The translations under genes and the position numbers were made by a program. The notes under the pieces were generated by a model, which worked only from the letters and a program-made list of their open reading frames with translations, was not told the DNA's origin and searched no databases. This document shows, piece by piece, positions 10,681-23,761 of a DNA stretch of 64,000 nucleotides (position 1 is its first letter; each line of letters starts with the position of its first letter). Origin of the DNA: Staphylococcus hsinchuensis (lineage in GTDB: Bacteria > Bacillota > Bacilli > Staphylococcales > Staphylococcaceae); the NCBI RefSeq assembly GCF_038789205.1, contig NZ_CP128355.1:2108001-2172000 (forward strand), written 5' to 3'.

Positions 10681-11181
10681 ATGTTAAACAAAGATTTATT
10701 AAATGCTTTAAATGAACAAATGAACCATGAATTTTACGCTGCACACGCTTATATGGCGATGGCGGCATATTGCGACAAAGAATCATATGATGGATTTGCA
10801 AACTTCTACATTGAACAAGCTAAAGAAGAAAGATTCCATGGTCAAAAAATATATGACTATATTAATGATCGTGGCGAACACGCAATCTTTTCATCTATTT
10901 CAACTCCTAAATCTGACTTCAATAGCATCTTAGAAACATTTGAAGATGGTTTAGCCCAGGAACAAGATGTAACTAAACGTTTTTATAACTTATCAGAGTT
11001 AGCTAATAACGCAAAAGACTACGCTACAATTTCATTCTTAAATTGGTTCTTAGATGAACAAGTAGAAGAAGAATCAATGTTTGAAACACACATCGATTAT
11101 TTAAAACGTATCGGTGACGATAGTAACACGCTTTATCTTTATGAAAAAGAGCTTGCTAGTCGTTCTTTCGATGAAGAATAA
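10681..11181 (+). CDS. ftnA: Non-heme ferritin FtnA
   Basis: The 166-residue protein has the ferroxidase-centre residues of bacterial ferritins: Glu in [15 protein letters not shown], the E..H pair in [13 protein letters not shown], and the later [11 protein letters not shown] helix. It oxidises and stores iron in a 24-mer shell. The ATG at 10681 is chosen, with GGAGGTTGGC 7-16 nt before it; an ATG 18 bp upstream lies inside that site. The PerR box precedes it. Confidence 0.95.
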   Translation: MLNKDLLNALNEQMNHEFYAAHAYMAMAAYCDKESYDGFANFYIEQAKEERFHGQKIYDYINDRGEHAIFSSISTPKSDFNSILETFEDGLAQEQDVTKRFYNLSELANNAKDYATISFLNWFLDEQVEEESMFETHIDYLKRIGDDSNTLYLYEKELASRSFDEE

Positions 11182-11213
11182 TAAAGCCATCCAATAATAT
11201 ATACAATGCATTA

Positions 11214-11374
11214 GAGTCTGAGACAAAAATAAATGTCTCAGACTTTTTGTCAACTAAGCAATAAATGTCTGAATTGAAAATGTGCTTATATCAAGCTTTT
11301 TTAATACTAGTCATCCTTGCCGGGGTGGGACTACGAAATCTCTATTAAAAGTATTCGATTTCTGTCCCACTCCC
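11214..11374 (+). repeat. 161-bp dispersed intergenic repeat, copy 1
   Basis: The element starts with a terminator-like hairpin (GAGTCTGAGACA ... TGTCTCAGACTTTTT). A linker follows, then CATCCTTGCCGGGGTGGGAC, and finally a second inverted repeat (GTGGGAC...GAAATC / GATTTC...GTCCCAC). A copy of the same length lies inverted at 42101-42261, and shorter relatives lie at 38640-38704 and 41500-41550. Its first hairpin probably terminates ftnA. The CCTTGCCGGGGTGGGA type is a familiar staphylococcal intergenic repeat of unknown role. Confidence 0.85.
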
Positions 11375-11501
11375 TTATTGCCTTTATAGTGACTCAGATA
11401 ACGTGTTGTCACATTTTATAAAAAATAACATGGTCATTAATTCATTTTAGCAACCATCAACACCCTACCATTCAAACTCAATGAGAAAGGAACTACATTC
11501 G

Positions 11502-12065
11502 ATGAGTGATAATGCCTACATTGCCCTAGATTTTGAAACAGCGAATGGCAAACGCACAAGTATTTGTTCAGTCGGTATGGTTAAAGTCATTAATCATCAA
11601 ATTACCGAAACATTTTATACGTTAGTTAACCCAAAAGATTATTTTTCACAACAAAATATCAACGTCCACGGCATTCATCCCGATGATGTGATACATGCTC
11701 CGACGTTTGATATCGTGTTTCCACATATGATGAACTTTATCGACGGTTTGCCTGTTGTAGCACATAATGCTGCATTTGATATGAATGTATTGCATGAAAG
11801 TATTAGAGCTATCGGTCATAAAACGCCCAATCTAGTTTATTTTTGTTCTCTTCAACTTTCTAGAAAAACAATTACAAATCATCGTTATGGGTTAAATTAC
11901 ATGATGGAATATTACAATTTAGACTTCAAAGGACATCATGATGCACTCAATGATGCAAAAGCATGTGCAATGATTACATACCGTTTATTAAAGCACTATA
12001 ACGATTTATCTACTATGCTCAATATTTACGGTAAAAATCTACAGGACAAAGATGCATTGAAATAA
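11502..12065 (+). CDS. DEDDh 3'-5' exonuclease (DNA polymerase III epsilon-like)
   Basis: The 187-residue protein carries ExoI (ALDFETAN, with Asp and Glu), ExoII (VVAHNAAFDMNVL) and ExoIII (HHDALNDAKA), the DEDDh catalytic set. It is a free-standing proofreading-type exonuclease of the DnaQ superfamily; the substrate is not known. I chose the ATG at 11502, the start whose residues match the family; AAAGGA is 11 nt upstream, slightly far. An ATG 21 bp upstream has no ribosome-binding site. Confidence 0.87.
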   Translation: MSDNAYIALDFETANGKRTSICSVGMVKVINHQITETFYTLVNPKDYFSQQNINVHGIHPDDVIHAPTFDIVFPHMMNFIDGLPVVAHNAAFDMNVLHESIRAIGHKTPNLVYFCSLQLSRKTITNHRYGLNYMMEYYNLDFKGHHDALNDAKACAMITYRLLKHYNDLSTMLNIYGKNLQDKDALK

Positions 12066-12187
12066 ATGCAATAGAGGTGTGAATTTAACTAACACAACAT
12101 TTATTTTTATGTATTATCATATACAATTCAAAAATGAATTCAACATCAGTATAACAAAATGTATAACATTTTTGTTAAAAACTTTAG

Positions 12188-12225
12188 AATAATACGAATC
12201 ATTTTAGTGACTCGTATTATTTTTT
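12188..12225. terminator. Terminator between the exonuclease gene and dinB
   Basis: AATACGA / TCGTATT stem (12191-12218) with a 14-nt loop followed by ATTTTTT on the plus strand; it lies between convergent genes. Confidence 0.75.
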
Positions 12226-12315
12226 GCCAAATAGATAAACTTACAAAAATATTACATGGCTTTCATATATAATATAACCATAACCACACTTGATTTTATA
12301 TTATCTCTTATGATG

Positions 12316-13386
12316 TTACAAATAATCATAAATAGTCATATTCACAAAAGAAACTTCTTCTAGATTGCCTACTGTAACCCCAACTAATCTAATAGGTACA
12401 TCAGGATTTTTTAAATCAGTATACAATTCATATGCAATATTATAGATATCAGTTTCACTTTTTACCGGGTCTCTGAGACTCCGTTGTTTGGATAGTGTTT
12501 CATATTGAAATGTTTTAATTTTAACCGTGACAGTCTTACCTGATTTTTGAATTTTGGCTAACCTCTCTGACGTTTTACAACTTAATTCCCATATTTTTTG
12601 TAAAATTGTATCGTCATCGTTCATATCTGTAGCAAATGTACGTTCTGTCCCTACAGATTTTCTAATTCTAGTCGATTTAACAGGATTATAATCTATCCCT
12701 CTCGCTTTATTGTATAAACCATGACCTCTCTTACCGAATAATCTTATTAACTCACGTTCGCTCGTATCATATAAATCTTGACCTGTATAGATGTTATTTT
12801 CATGCATCTTTGCTTTAGATGCTTTCCCCACCCCTGGAAACCCACCTATATCAAGTCCCATTAATATTTCGTGTACATTGTTATAATCTATAACTGTAAG
12901 ACCATTGGGTTTATTCATTCCACTGGCTAACTTTGCAAGAAACTTATTATATGAGACACCTGCTGAGGCAGTTAATTGTGTAGCTTCTAATATATCTCGT
13001 CTGATAAATTGAGCGATGTGAGATGCTGGTAAATCTGGTCTAACTAGATGCGTGATATCTAAGTAAGCTTCATCTAAAGATAATGGTTCAACGATATCTG
13101 TATAACTTTTAAAGATATCCATTATTTGTTGAGATGCTTCACGATATCTTTCAAAATGAGGCGTGACATAATAACCGTCTGGACATAATTTATGTGCTTG
13201 TACCATAGGCATAGCAGAGTGCACACCATATTTTCTTGCTTCATATGAGGCCGTAGACACTACGCCACGGTTACTTGCTTTACCTCCCACGATGACTGGT
13301 TTCCCTTTTAATTCTGGATTATCTCTCATTTCTACTTGAGCAAAAAAATAATCCATATCTATATGTATAATTCTACGTTCAGACAT
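12316..13386 (-). CDS. dinB: DNA polymerase IV (Y family)
   Basis: The 356-residue error-prone polymerase bypasses damaged templates. The catalytic acidic residues are in [14 protein letters not shown] (near residue 8) and [12 protein letters not shown] (near residue 105). The helix-hairpin-helix region ([16 protein letters not shown]) and little-finger domain follow. The ATG at 13386 is used because GGGGGTG lies 6 nt upstream; the open frame extends six codons further. Length equals the S. aureus protein as I recall it. Confidence 0.95.
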   Translation of the reverse strand: MSERRIIHIDMDYFFAQVEMRDNPELKGKPVIVGGKASNRGVVSTASYEARKYGVHSAMPMVQAHKLCPDGYYVTPHFERYREASQQIMDIFKSYTDIVEPLSLDEAYLDITHLVRPDLPASHIAQFIRRDILEATQLTASAGVSYNKFLAKLASGMNKPNGLTVIDYNNVHEILMGLDIGGFPGVGKASKAKMHENNIYTGQDLYDTSERELIRLFGKRGHGLYNKARGIDYNPVKSTRIRKSVGTERTFATDMNDDDTILQKIWELSCKTSERLAKIQKSGKTVTVKIKTFQYETLSKQRSLRDPVKSETDIYNIAYELYTDLKNPDVPIRLVGVTVGNLEEVSFVNMTIYDYL

Positions 13387-13494
13387 ATTATTCACCCCCA
13401 TCATCTCGCAACAAAGTTTATTTATTAATAAATCTTAACGAATTTAAAGTGATATTTCGTAAAAATTGCTCATATTTCATTGTATATTAGAAAT

Positions 13495-13571
13495 GAAAAA
13501 GTTAGCTACCGCTTCAATAAATAAATTGTTGAATCATCAAGTCAACAATTATAGAAGTTGATAGCTAACTT
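13495..13571 (-). terminator. Long branched hairpin, terminator of the DUF3267 gene
   Basis: Outer arms AGTTAGCTA / TAGCTAACT (13500-13508, 13562-13570) enclose an inner hairpin (AATTGTTGA / TCAACAATT). On the minus strand TTTTTCATTT follows. It lies just 3' of the DUF3267 gene and upstream of dinB. Confidence 0.7.
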
Positions 13572-13591
13572 ACTACAAAGTTATCATTTTT

Positions 13592-14140
13592 TTATTTAAA
13601 ATCGGTTTGTACTTGCATCGGAGCCTGCGTATAATACACAATTCCCTCAGTCGTATCTTCAATATATTTAACTTCACTATTGAATACGCCTTTTAAGAAG
13701 TAAAGATCGAATACGCAGTATCCTACGTGAAAGCTCATCATAAAAATAATAGATGAAAAAGCAAAGTTAGAAAACACAATAAATAAAATTAAAGTGATAA
13801 TTACAAGTGGTGCTAACATAATCGTGAGGTATTGCCATTTTTTAAAATAAACATTTGGCATGTGCGTAGTAAGGAGACCGTATTGTAATTGATAGGCTGG
13901 CTTTTGTCCTTTTGATAATAAACGGAACATCATGTTATGAATAAATTCATGTATGAAATATAAAATGCTAAATCCTACAATACCATAAACTACATTTAAC
14001 AAAATATTTTGTTCTATAATATGTGTATATGTATAAGCAACTTTATAAAAAATTAGAATGCACATCATAACAATTGTAAATTGTAAAAGAACAAATCTTT
14101 CAAATGCCTTTTTATTTGAAAGTAAATTAACTTTGAACAT
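13592..14140 (-). CDS. DUF3267 membrane metalloprotease-like protein
   Basis: The 182-residue protein has about four membrane segments (VLLQFTIVMMCILIFY; VYGIVGFSILYFIHEF; YLTIMLAPLVIITLILFIVF; FSSIIFMMSFHVGYCVFDLYF). A HEFIH zinc-binding motif (HExxH) lies at the start of one helix and NVYFKKWQYLTI follows. DUF3267 proteins are putative site-2-protease-like zinc enzymes; the substrate is unknown. It is monocistronic with its own terminator. Confidence 0.82.
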   Translation of the reverse strand: MFKVNLLSNKKAFERFVLLQFTIVMMCILIFYKVAYTYTHIIEQNILLNVVYGIVGFSILYFIHEFIHNMMFRLLSKGQKPAYQLQYGLLTTHMPNVYFKKWQYLTIMLAPLVIITLILFIVFSNFAFSSIIFMMSFHVGYCVFDLYFLKGVFNSEVKYIEDTTEGIVYYTQAPMQVQTDFK

Positions 14141-14341
14141 ACAGCCAGCTCCTTACATCACTAAGTTAACTTCAGTATACTGCGATTAGAACCACGTTTA
14201 AAGTGACTTTATCTAAATTAATTGTTTTGTAATTGAAATTTAATAAACCAACGCTTTTTGCAATATAAAATAATATAAACCCACAACTTTAAAACTCAAT
14301 TTATTACTATACAATGTTAATAACATGTAGTTGTATTAAAA

Positions 14342-15703
14342 TTATTTTCTATCAAATTGAGCTACGGTTTCAACATGTGTCGTTTGTGGAAACATGTCGA
14401 CGGGTGTAATCTGTTTAAGTTTGTATTGTTGATCTAAAATTTTTGCATCTCTTTGTTGAGTGGATGGATTACATGAAATATAAACGATTCTTTTAGGGTT
14501 GAGTTCTAAAACTGTGTTTAAGAATGTTTCATCGCATCCCTTACGTGGCGGATCAATCATCACTACATCAGGCTTGATTCCTTGAGCTTTCCATTTTAAA
14601 ATAACTTCTTCTGCTTTACCACAGACAAAAGTCGTATTGTTGAATCGATTTTTAGTCGCATTATCTTGTGCGTTATCGATTGCATCTTGCACTACTTCAA
14701 CACCGTAAACGTGTTTCGCTTGTTGTGCCATATAAAGACCAATCGTACCAATTCCACAATAAGTATCTAGTACAATCTCTTCACCTTGTAAATTCGCATA
14801 GTCTAAAGCACGTTGGTATAGATGTTCAGTTTGTTCTGTATTAATTTGATAAAATGACTGATCACTCATTTTAAATTCGACTTCAGATAACGTATCTTGT
14901 AGCGTATCCTTTCCAATCAACGTTACTGATTGTGGGCCCATAATCACATTTGAATGGGACGTGTTAATATTCTGTTTGATGCTAACAATTTGTGGAAACG
15001 CCTCTTGTAATCTCTCTACAAAAATATTACTTTCTTTGAATTTCTTACCATTAGTAACAAAAATTACCATGACCTCGCCAGAGTAATGTCCTGTACGAAT
15101 TACAACATGTCTCATAAGCCCCTGTTTCTTTTGTTCATCATAAATACTGACATTTAATTCATTGAACCATTGTTTGACTTTATTCATAATTTCTTGATGT
15201 ATTGGCGCTTGTATTAAACATTCATCCATATCAATAATCTGATGACTACGTTGACGATAAAAACCCATGATGGCTTGTTGGTCTTTATTTGTACCTACTG
15301 GAATTTGAGATTTGTTTCTGTATCGCCAAGGATTTTCCATGCCAATTGTATCGTGAATAATGACATCTTCGAAACCACCCTTTCTATGAAATAAATTTAC
15401 CACTTGTTCTTTTTTCATAGCTAATTGTGCTTCGTATGTCATATGCTGCAGCTGACATCCACCGCATTTATAATAATAAACACAAGGTGGTTCAACTCGG
15501 TCCTCACTTTCTTTAAGGACATTTAATAGTTTACCTATGGCAAAATTTTTCTTAACTTTAATCACTTTGTACTCTATCTCTTCACCTATTAAAGCTTGTG
15601 GGATGAAAATAGGATAACGGTCAATTTTTATTACTCCATGTCCTTCGTGAGTAAGGTCGATGACACGACCTCGGTGTATATCATTTTTTTGTAGTGTACT
15701 CAT
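14342..15703 (-). CDS. rlmD: 23S rRNA (uracil-C5)-methyltransferase, RlmD/RlmCD type
   Basis: The 453-residue SAM-dependent RNA methyltransferase has an N-terminal TRAM domain (residues 1-60) and iron-sulfur Cys in CVYYYKCGGCQ plus CLIQAP. The class I fold motif is DTYCGIGTIGLYMAQ, and the catalytic Cys lies in YISCNPSTQQRD with the preceding DPPRKGC motif. It makes 5-methyluridine in 23S rRNA. Whether it serves U1939 only or also U747, as RlmCD does in Bacillus, cannot be read from the sequence. Confidence 0.9.
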   Translation of the reverse strand: MSTLQKNDIHRGRVIDLTHEGHGVIKIDRYPIFIPQALIGEEIEYKVIKVKKNFAIGKLLNVLKESEDRVEPPCVYYYKCGGCQLQHMTYEAQLAMKKEQVVNLFHRKGGFEDVIIHDTIGMENPWRYRNKSQIPVGTNKDQQAIMGFYRQRSHQIIDMDECLIQAPIHQEIMNKVKQWFNELNVSIYDEQKKQGLMRHVVIRTGHYSGEVMVIFVTNGKKFKESNIFVERLQEAFPQIVSIKQNINTSHSNVIMGPQSVTLIGKDTLQDTLSEVEFKMSDQSFYQINTEQTEHLYQRALDYANLQGEEIVLDTYCGIGTIGLYMAQQAKHVYGVEVVQDAIDNAQDNATKNRFNNTTFVCGKAEEVILKWKAQGIKPDVVMIDPPRKGCDETFLNTVLELNPKRIVYISCNPSTQQRDAKILDQQYKLKQITPVDMFPQTTHVETVAQFDRK

Positions 15704-15717
15704 CTTTATCCCTCCAC

Positions 15718-15762
15718 ATTAAAAGAGGTTAGGTTTCAAATCATGCTTTACCTAACCTCTAC
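15718..15762 (-). terminator. Terminator of dgkB
   Basis: AGAGGTTAGG / CCTAACCTCT perfect 10-bp stem (15724-15733, 15751-15760), followed on the minus strand by TTTTAATG. It lies 63 bp beyond the dgkB stop and before rlmD. Confidence 0.8.
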
Positions 15763-15824
15763 TTTATAAAATGTACGTCGTTTAAATGTATCCATAGCCA
15801 TTTTTACTATCTATTAACTTTGAT

Positions 15825-16742
15825 TTACTGTTCAATGAGTTCTTCATTGTTAATATCATCCGGCGTAAAAATTTCGATATGTTGCTTTAAATTTAAGAAA
15901 TTACCAGGTAATTTTCCTCCATATTCACCATCGACATTCAATTGCATATCGTCAAATGAAGAAATATTAATAGATTGTGCTTTATGGTAATGTACTTTAG
16001 GATGCTTCGTATGTTCTCCACGGGAAGCAAGAGACATAATATGTCCTAACTCTGCTAGATTGGCTTTTTCTACTATAATTAAAGTGAAGTAACCATCATC
16101 CAATTTGGCATCCGGTACTAACTTCTCAAAGCCTCCCATTGAATTCGTTAAACCAAGTAGGAATAATAAAGCTTCTCCTTGGAATACATCATCATCGAAT
16201 TCGATGCGAATATCGATTGCTTTCATTTGTGGTAGCATTTCAAAACCTTTGATGTAATATGCTAATGGTCCGACGATTGACTTTAATTTACTTGGTGTCT
16301 CATAAGATACTTGTGTAAGTTGTCCACCAGCTGCAAGATTTATGAAATATCTACTATTCATCTTCCCGATATCTACACGCGTTGTATGTCCTTCAATAAT
16401 CACATCTATTGCACTCATGATATCTGTAGGTAAATGTAGGGCACGACCAAAGTCATTCACTGTACCCATAGGGATGATACCTATAGATGGTCGCTCTGGA
16501 TGTTCGGCTATACCATTAATAACCTCATTTAAAGTTCCATCGCCACCAGCTGCAATTAAAACGTCATAATTATGTTCTAAACAACGTTGCGCTTCGATGG
16601 TCGCATCGCCTTCTCTTTCAGTTGCATATGCACTCGTTTCAAACCCAGCTTTTTCTAACCTTATTAACACATCTGGTAACGTCCTTTTAAATAACTCTTT
16701 ACCTGATGTCGGGTTATAAATGATTCTAACACGTTTTCTCAT
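15825..16742 (-). CDS. dgkB: Diacylglycerol kinase DgkB
   Basis: The 305-residue soluble lipid kinase has the nucleotide-binding signature AAGGDGTLNEVINGI near residue 65 and a conserved N-terminal RIIYNPTSGKE. It phosphorylates the diacylglycerol left by lipoteichoic acid synthesis so that it can re-enter phospholipid synthesis (known for Gram-positive DgkB). It stands alone with its own terminator. It is about ten residues shorter than the S. aureus form as I remember it. Confidence 0.93.
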   Translation of the reverse strand: MRKRVRIIYNPTSGKELFKRTLPDVLIRLEKAGFETSAYATEREGDATIEAQRCLEHNYDVLIAAGGDGTLNEVINGIAEHPERPSIGIIPMGTVNDFGRALHLPTDIMSAIDVIIEGHTTRVDIGKMNSRYFINLAAGGQLTQVSYETPSKLKSIVGPLAYYIKGFEMLPQMKAIDIRIEFDDDVFQGEALLFLLGLTNSMGGFEKLVPDAKLDDGYFTLIIVEKANLAELGHIMSLASRGEHTKHPKVHYHKAQSINISSFDDMQLNVDGEYGGKLPGNFLNLKQHIEIFTPDDINNEELIEQ

Positions 16743-16970
16743 ATTTTATCCCTCGACTTTATTTACTCATTATCTATATTAAATGATTTAGCGTATTGTT
16801 AAAAGCATTTCGGTTAAACTTTGTCTGCTCATTTATTCTACATGATTTCTTCACAGATGTGTATTGATCTTAATGGATACAATTTTTGTAAATAGAAACG
16901 ATGTTAATCAGGATAAGTTTTATTTTCAATTCAGCTTACCATTTATAACAGTATTATTCATTGATAACAA

Positions 16971-17016
16971 AAAAACGTCAATTTCTATGTAAGTTAAAAT
17001 AGAAATTGACGTTTAT
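16971..17016 (-). terminator. Terminator of the gatCAB operon
   Basis: A 16-bp near-perfect stem (AAACGTCAATTTCTAT / ATAGAAATTGACGTTT) with a 10-nt loop. T-rich sequence follows on the minus strand (TTTTTTTGTTATC), beyond the gatB stop. Confidence 0.88.
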
Positions 17017-17082
17017 ACATAAGACAAAGTCATATTTATTAATGACTATTCTATGCATGGCCTATTTATATCAATGAAATAA

Positions 17083-18510
17083 TTAGCGTTTATCTAACTC
17101 TTGTTTCAATAGTTTATTAACTAATTGAGGATTCGCTTGCCCTTTAGAAGCTTTCATAATTTGTCCTACTAAATAACCCATCGCTTTATCTTTACCATTT
17201 TGATAATCTTCTACAGATTGTGGGTTATTATCTAAAGCTTCGTTTACGAATTTTAATAAAGTATCTTCATCCGAAATTTGGACTAAACCTTTATCTTCCA
17301 TAATTTGTTTTGCATCTCCGCCATTTTCTGCTAATTCAGGGAAGACTTTTTTAGCGATCTTACTACTCATTGTACCGTCTTCGATTAATTTAATCATACC
17401 AGCAAGGTTTTCAGGTGTTAACTGAGTATCTAATAATTCTACTTGATGTTTATTAAGATATTCATTTACTCCGCCCATTAACCAGTTAGATGTTAATTTA
17501 ATGTCAGCACCTTCAGCTACTGCACCTTCAAAGAAATCAGACATTTCTTTAGTTAACGTAAGAACGTGTGCATCATATGCTGGTAATCCGTAATCATTAA
17601 CATATTTTTCTTTTCTTTGGTCTGGTAATTCAGGAATCGTTTCACGCACGCGCGCTTTCCAATCTTCGTCTACATGAAGTGGAACGATATCAGGTTCTGG
17701 GAAGTATCTATAATCGTCTGAGCCTTCCTTAACACGCATTAGTGTGGTTTTACCTGTAGACTCATCAAAACGACGTGTTTCTTGTAAGATTTCTCCACCA
17801 TTAAGCAATTCTTCTTCTTGGCGTTTCTCTTCGTATTCTAACCCTTTACGCACAAATGTAAATGAGTTTAAGTTTTTAAGTTCTGCTTTTGTACCAAACT
17901 CTTCTTGACCATATGGACGTAAAGAAATATTCGCATCACAACGTAATGAACCTTCTTCCATTTTACAGTCAGAAACACCTGTATATTGGATGATTGAACG
18001 TAATTTCTCTAAATAGGCGTAAGCTTCTTGTGGTGAGCGGATGTCTGGCTCTGATACAATCTCAATTAAAGGCGTGCCTTGTCTATTCAAATCAACTAAA
18101 GAATAACCTTCTTTATGTGTTGATTTACCGGCATCTTCTTCCATGTGTAAACGCGTAATACCGATACGTTTCGTTTCTCCATCAACTTCGATATCAATAT
18201 ATCCGTTTTCTCCGATAGGTTGATCAAATTGTGAGATTTGATATGCCTTTGGATTATCTGGATAGAAATAGTTTTTACGATCAAATTTAGATTCTGTTGC
18301 AATATCCATATTTAAAGCCATCGCAGCTCTCATAGACCAGTCCACAGCACGTCTATTTAATACTGGTAACACACCAGGATAACCTAAGTCGATTACGTTT
18401 GTGTTTGAGTTAGGCTCTGCTCCGAAATGTGCAGGTGATGGAGAGAATATTTTAGAATCTGTTTTTAACTCAACATGGACTTCAAGTCCAATTACTGTTT
18501 CAAAATGCAT
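17083..18510 (-). CDS. gatB: Aspartyl/glutamyl-tRNA amidotransferase subunit B
   Basis: The 475-residue protein phosphorylates Glu-tRNA(Gln) (or Asp-tRNA(Asn)) and transamidates it using ammonia from GatA. Family signatures are [46 protein letters not shown] and the C-terminal YqeY-like tail ([17 protein letters not shown]). The start at 18510 follows AAGGAGTGG and matches the family N-terminus ([10 protein letters not shown]); an in-frame ATG three codons earlier lies too close to the site. It is the last gene of gatC-gatA-gatB. Confidence 0.97.
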   Translation of the reverse strand: MHFETVIGLEVHVELKTDSKIFSPSPAHFGAEPNSNTNVIDLGYPGVLPVLNRRAVDWSMRAAMALNMDIATESKFDRKNYFYPDNPKAYQISQFDQPIGENGYIDIEVDGETKRIGITRLHMEEDAGKSTHKEGYSLVDLNRQGTPLIEIVSEPDIRSPQEAYAYLEKLRSIIQYTGVSDCKMEEGSLRCDANISLRPYGQEEFGTKAELKNLNSFTFVRKGLEYEEKRQEEELLNGGEILQETRRFDESTGKTTLMRVKEGSDDYRYFPEPDIVPLHVDEDWKARVRETIPELPDQRKEKYVNDYGLPAYDAHVLTLTKEMSDFFEGAVAEGADIKLTSNWLMGGVNEYLNKHQVELLDTQLTPENLAGMIKLIEDGTMSSKIAKKVFPELAENGGDAKQIMEDKGLVQISDEDTLLKFVNEALDNNPQSVEDYQNGKDKAMGYLVGQIMKASKGQANPQLVNKLLKQELDKR

Positions 18511-18522
18511 GGTTTCCACTCC

Positions 18523-19980
18523 TTATAAGTTTTCGTATTTATCATGAAAATTAAATTTAGTTTCATATTGGTAAGCAACACGATATAAAGTTTTCTCATC
18601 AAATGGTTTTCCAATAAATTGTAGACCGATTGGGCGACCGTTTGATTGGCCACAAGGAACAGAAATACCTGGTAAACCAGCTAAATTAACCGGTGTTGTT
18701 AATAGATCGTTCGCATACATCGTCAATGGATCATCGATTTCTTCACCAAGGTTAAATGCTGTTGTTGGTGTTGTAGGTCCGACAACGACATCGTAATTTT
18801 CAAATACGCGATCAAAATCGTTTTTAATAAGTGTTCTTACTTTTTGTGATTTTTTATAAAAGGCATCGTAGTAACCTGAACTTAATGCGAAAGTACCTAA
18901 GAAGATACGACGTTTAACCTCTTCACCGAAGCCTTCACTACGAGACATTTTGTAAAGTTCTTCTAGTGTCTTAGCTTGTGGTGAATGGTAACCATATCTA
19001 ATACCATCAAAACGTGAAAGGTTTGATGACGCTTCTGATGATGCGATTACGTAATAAGATGGAATACCAAATTTAGTATTTGGTAATGATACTTCTTCAA
19101 CGGTAGCACCTAAAGATTTTAATGTTTCAACGGCTTCTTTCACTGAAGCTTTGACTTCTTCAGAAACACCTTCACCTAAATATTCTTTTGGAAGTGCAAC
19201 TTTTAAGCCGTCAATGTCTTTGCCAATATCAGCGGTAAAGTCATTTTCTTCAACTGGTGCACTTGTCATATCATTTTCGTCAACACCAGTAATTGTTTCA
19301 AGTACGAGTGCGTTATCTTTAACATTACGTGTTAATGGACCAATTTGGTCTAATGAAGATGCGAATGCTACTAAACCAAAACGTGAAACTCGTCCGTAAG
19401 TTGGTTTCATACCTACAATCCCACAATATGCAGCAGGTTGACGTATTGAACCACCTGTATCTGTACCTAAACTGAAAGGAACTAATCCTGCCGCAACGGC
19501 TGCTGCAGAACCACCTGAAGAACCACCTGGTACAGCTTTATGATCGAATGGGTTAACTGTCTTCTTGAAATAAGATGTTTCAGTTGAACCACCCATAGCA
19601 AATTCATCTAAGTTTAACTTTCCGATTAATACTGCTTGAGCATCATGAAGTTTTTGCATTACTGTTGATTCATAAATTGGAACAAAGTCTTCTAACATCT
19701 TACTTGCACAAGTAGTTTCTAGACCTTTTGTGATGATATTATCTTTGATACCCATAGGAATACCGAACAATTTACCTTCCATTTGGTCTTTTTCTTGTAA
19801 TTCATCTAACTCTTGTGCTTTTTTAATGGCATTTTCTTTATCTAAAGCAAGAAATGATTTAATAGTCGGATCTGTTTCTTCAATTGCATCATAAATATCA
19901 CTAACAATCTGTGATGGTTTAATTTCTTTATTTTTAATTAATTTAGTTAAATTTTCTACAGATTCGTAACGGATCGTCAT
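18523..19980 (-). CDS. gatA: Glutamyl-tRNA(Gln) amidotransferase subunit A
   Basis: The 485-residue amidase-signature enzyme shows [14 protein letters not shown] with the nucleophile Ser in [13 protein letters not shown] and the Lys of IPMGIKDNI, the Ser-Ser-Lys triad. It releases ammonia from glutamine and channels it to GatB. Start at 19980 follows the family N-terminus ([11 protein letters not shown]). The gene begins one base after the gatC stop and ends 12 bp before gatB. Confidence 0.97.
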   Translation of the reverse strand: MTIRYESVENLTKLIKNKEIKPSQIVSDIYDAIEETDPTIKSFLALDKENAIKKAQELDELQEKDQMEGKLFGIPMGIKDNIITKGLETTCASKMLEDFVPIYESTVMQKLHDAQAVLIGKLNLDEFAMGGSTETSYFKKTVNPFDHKAVPGGSSGGSAAAVAAGLVPFSLGTDTGGSIRQPAAYCGIVGMKPTYGRVSRFGLVAFASSLDQIGPLTRNVKDNALVLETITGVDENDMTSAPVEENDFTADIGKDIDGLKVALPKEYLGEGVSEEVKASVKEAVETLKSLGATVEEVSLPNTKFGIPSYYVIASSEASSNLSRFDGIRYGYHSPQAKTLEELYKMSRSEGFGEEVKRRIFLGTFALSSGYYDAFYKKSQKVRTLIKNDFDRVFENYDVVVGPTTPTTAFNLGEEIDDPLTMYANDLLTTPVNLAGLPGISVPCGQSNGRPIGLQFIGKPFDEKTLYRVAYQYETKFNFHDKYENL

Positions 19981-19981
19981 C

Positions 19982-20284
19982 TTACGCGTCCTCCTCATTC
20001 ATAATAGATGGTACTTTGAATTGGCCATCTTCTGTTTCTTTAGCATTTTTTAATGCTTCTTCTTGAGGAATTCCCTCGCTTGCTTTATCTTCGCGCAATA
20101 CATTTTGTAAATCTAATACGTGATATGTTGGTTCAATATCTTCAGTATCTGCTTCTTCAATTTGATTGGCAAAATTTAAAATGCTTTCTAACGTTCCCTG
20201 CATTTTTTCTGTTTCATCATCACTAATTTGAAGTCGTGATAAATTAGCAATGTGTTCTACTTCTTCACGTGTAACTTTAGCCAT
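19982..20284 (-). CDS. gatC: Glutamyl-tRNA(Gln) amidotransferase subunit C
   Basis: The 100-residue subunit wraps around and stabilises GatA-GatB. N-terminus [15 protein letters not shown] is the family signature. I chose the ATG at 20284, with AAGGAGGC upstream; the open frame reaches 27 bp further. It is the first gene of the transamidosome operon, so the promoter lies in the AT-rich region 20300-20480. Confidence 0.95.
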   Translation of the reverse strand: MAKVTREEVEHIANLSRLQISDDETEKMQGTLESILNFANQIEEADTEDIEPTYHVLDLQNVLREDKASEGIPQEEALKNAKETEDGQFKVPSIMNEEDA

Positions 20285-20480
20285 GAAATAAAAGCCTCCT
20301 TGTTTACTCATTCATTATAAAATTGTATCAAAATTCCAACTAAAAATCTAAGTTTTTTACTATTATGACGTGTTTCTGTGCATTAATGTAACTCAACATC
20401 ATAATTGTACGTAATTATTCTTTTTAAAAGGATTAAAAATCAATAATATTACTGATAAATTAAAAATCTACTAAAATTTA

Positions 20481-20526
20481 TAAAAAACCTCTCTAACATC
20501 TACAACAGTAGAATTATTAGAAAGGC
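20481..20526 (-). terminator. Terminator of camS
   Basis: On the minus strand CCTTTCTAA pairs with TTAGAGAGG (one G-T), followed by TTTTTTAT. It lies just after the camS stop and before gatC. Confidence 0.75.
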
Positions 20527-20536
20527 TTTAAAAACT

Positions 20537-21742
20537 TTAGTTATTATTTTTATAAATATGAACGTCTGGTTCTTTGTCATCTTTAGTTTTGCTGATTAAT
20601 GCTTTTGGTTTGTTACCATCTTTGATATGAATTTCATATTCATCAACACCATCAAAGTTTTCTTTAGCTTGTTCCGTAACGTATTGTGTAATACCAATCG
20701 TTTCAGCTTTACCGTAATAGTCAATTGGAACATCTACTGTAAGTTGATGAACATGTTTTTTATCGAATTTTACAGTTCCGATAGCTTGTGTAAAGTTATT
20801 GAAGTATTTTTGTAAATTATCATTGAACTGTTTGAAATTTGAATTTAAATCTTTATCAACATTAGCTGCTTCTTTTGATGGTAGCATCGCTGTTCTTTGA
20901 TGTGTATCTGACCAATGATTAATTCGAGTCTTACTTTCTTTGGCTGTAGATTCACTTATAAATTCACCTGGAGTAATAGAGTTTTCACCTGATTGTTTAT
21001 AGATTGCAAAGTGAATAGGTATATCTTTAAGCTTCTTGTTTTCACGTAATCTAGATAAAATTTCTTCAGCCATTTGTTGGCCTTGCTTTTTAATCTCTTT
21101 ATCATTTAATTTTTTATCAAACGTTTCTCCATCTTTTTTCTTTTGATAATAATATGTACCATTCATAGCTAAACCAATCGTCATACCTTTAATGTTCTTA
21201 CCTTTACTATCATCTTTACCATAGAAATCTTGTTCTAAGATATTAGATAGATAGGCTGGTGATTGTTCAGCAATTTTTTCTTCATCTTTTTCACCTTTAT
21301 GTGACGGATTGAGCCCTAAATTTTCATTTGCTTTTTTCTCTTTACGCTCATCCTTATCCATCTTATCTATTTCTTTTTTCGTAAACTTAGGTTGTAAGTA
21401 TGCTTCGATCGTATCTTTATCTAAAAATTGACCATCTTGATAGAGATAATCATCTGTTGGAAATACTTGCTTACTTGATTCTAACAAGCCATCTTCGAAA
21501 TCTTCACCATTATAGCTATTCGCCATTTTTTCTTGTAGCAAACCACGTGCTTGGCTTTCTTTAAATGGTAAAATCGTTCTATAGTTGTTACCATTGACGC
21601 TATCATCAGTTGCGATATTCTTGGATTTACTAGCGTTCTCACCTTGCGAATTGGCCTCTGATTCTTGGTTTTGATCATTATTATTGCCACATGCTGATAA
21701 TACAAACATTGCTGCGATGGCTAACATTATCGTTCTTTTCAT
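20537..21742 (-). CDS. camS: CamS sex-pheromone precursor lipoprotein
   Basis: The 401-residue lipoprotein has a type II signal peptide with lipobox LSAC (Cys about residue 18), a Gln/Asn/Ser-rich linker and the CamS domain. The domain contains FKESQARGLLQEKMANSYNG and a C-terminal IGITQYVTEQ region. In enterococci and staphylococci the cleaved signal peptide of such proteins acts as a plasmid sex pheromone (cAM373 in S. aureus). The end of this signal peptide (AIAAMFVLSAC) differs, so the peptide activity is unknown. It follows ligA by 15 bp. Confidence 0.93.
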   Translation of the reverse strand: MKRTIMLAIAAMFVLSACGNNNDQNQESEANSQGENASKSKNIATDDSVNGNNYRTILPFKESQARGLLQEKMANSYNGEDFEDGLLESSKQVFPTDDYLYQDGQFLDKDTIEAYLQPKFTKKEIDKMDKDERKEKKANENLGLNPSHKGEKDEEKIAEQSPAYLSNILEQDFYGKDDSKGKNIKGMTIGLAMNGTYYYQKKKDGETFDKKLNDKEIKKQGQQMAEEILSRLRENKKLKDIPIHFAIYKQSGENSITPGEFISESTAKESKTRINHWSDTHQRTAMLPSKEAANVDKDLNSNFKQFNDNLQKYFNNFTQAIGTVKFDKKHVHQLTVDVPIDYYGKAETIGITQYVTEQAKENFDGVDEYEIHIKDGNKPKALISKTKDDKEPDVHIYKNNN

Positions 21743-21757
21743 TCAATATCTCCTCTA

Positions 21758-23761
<2,004 letters not shown>
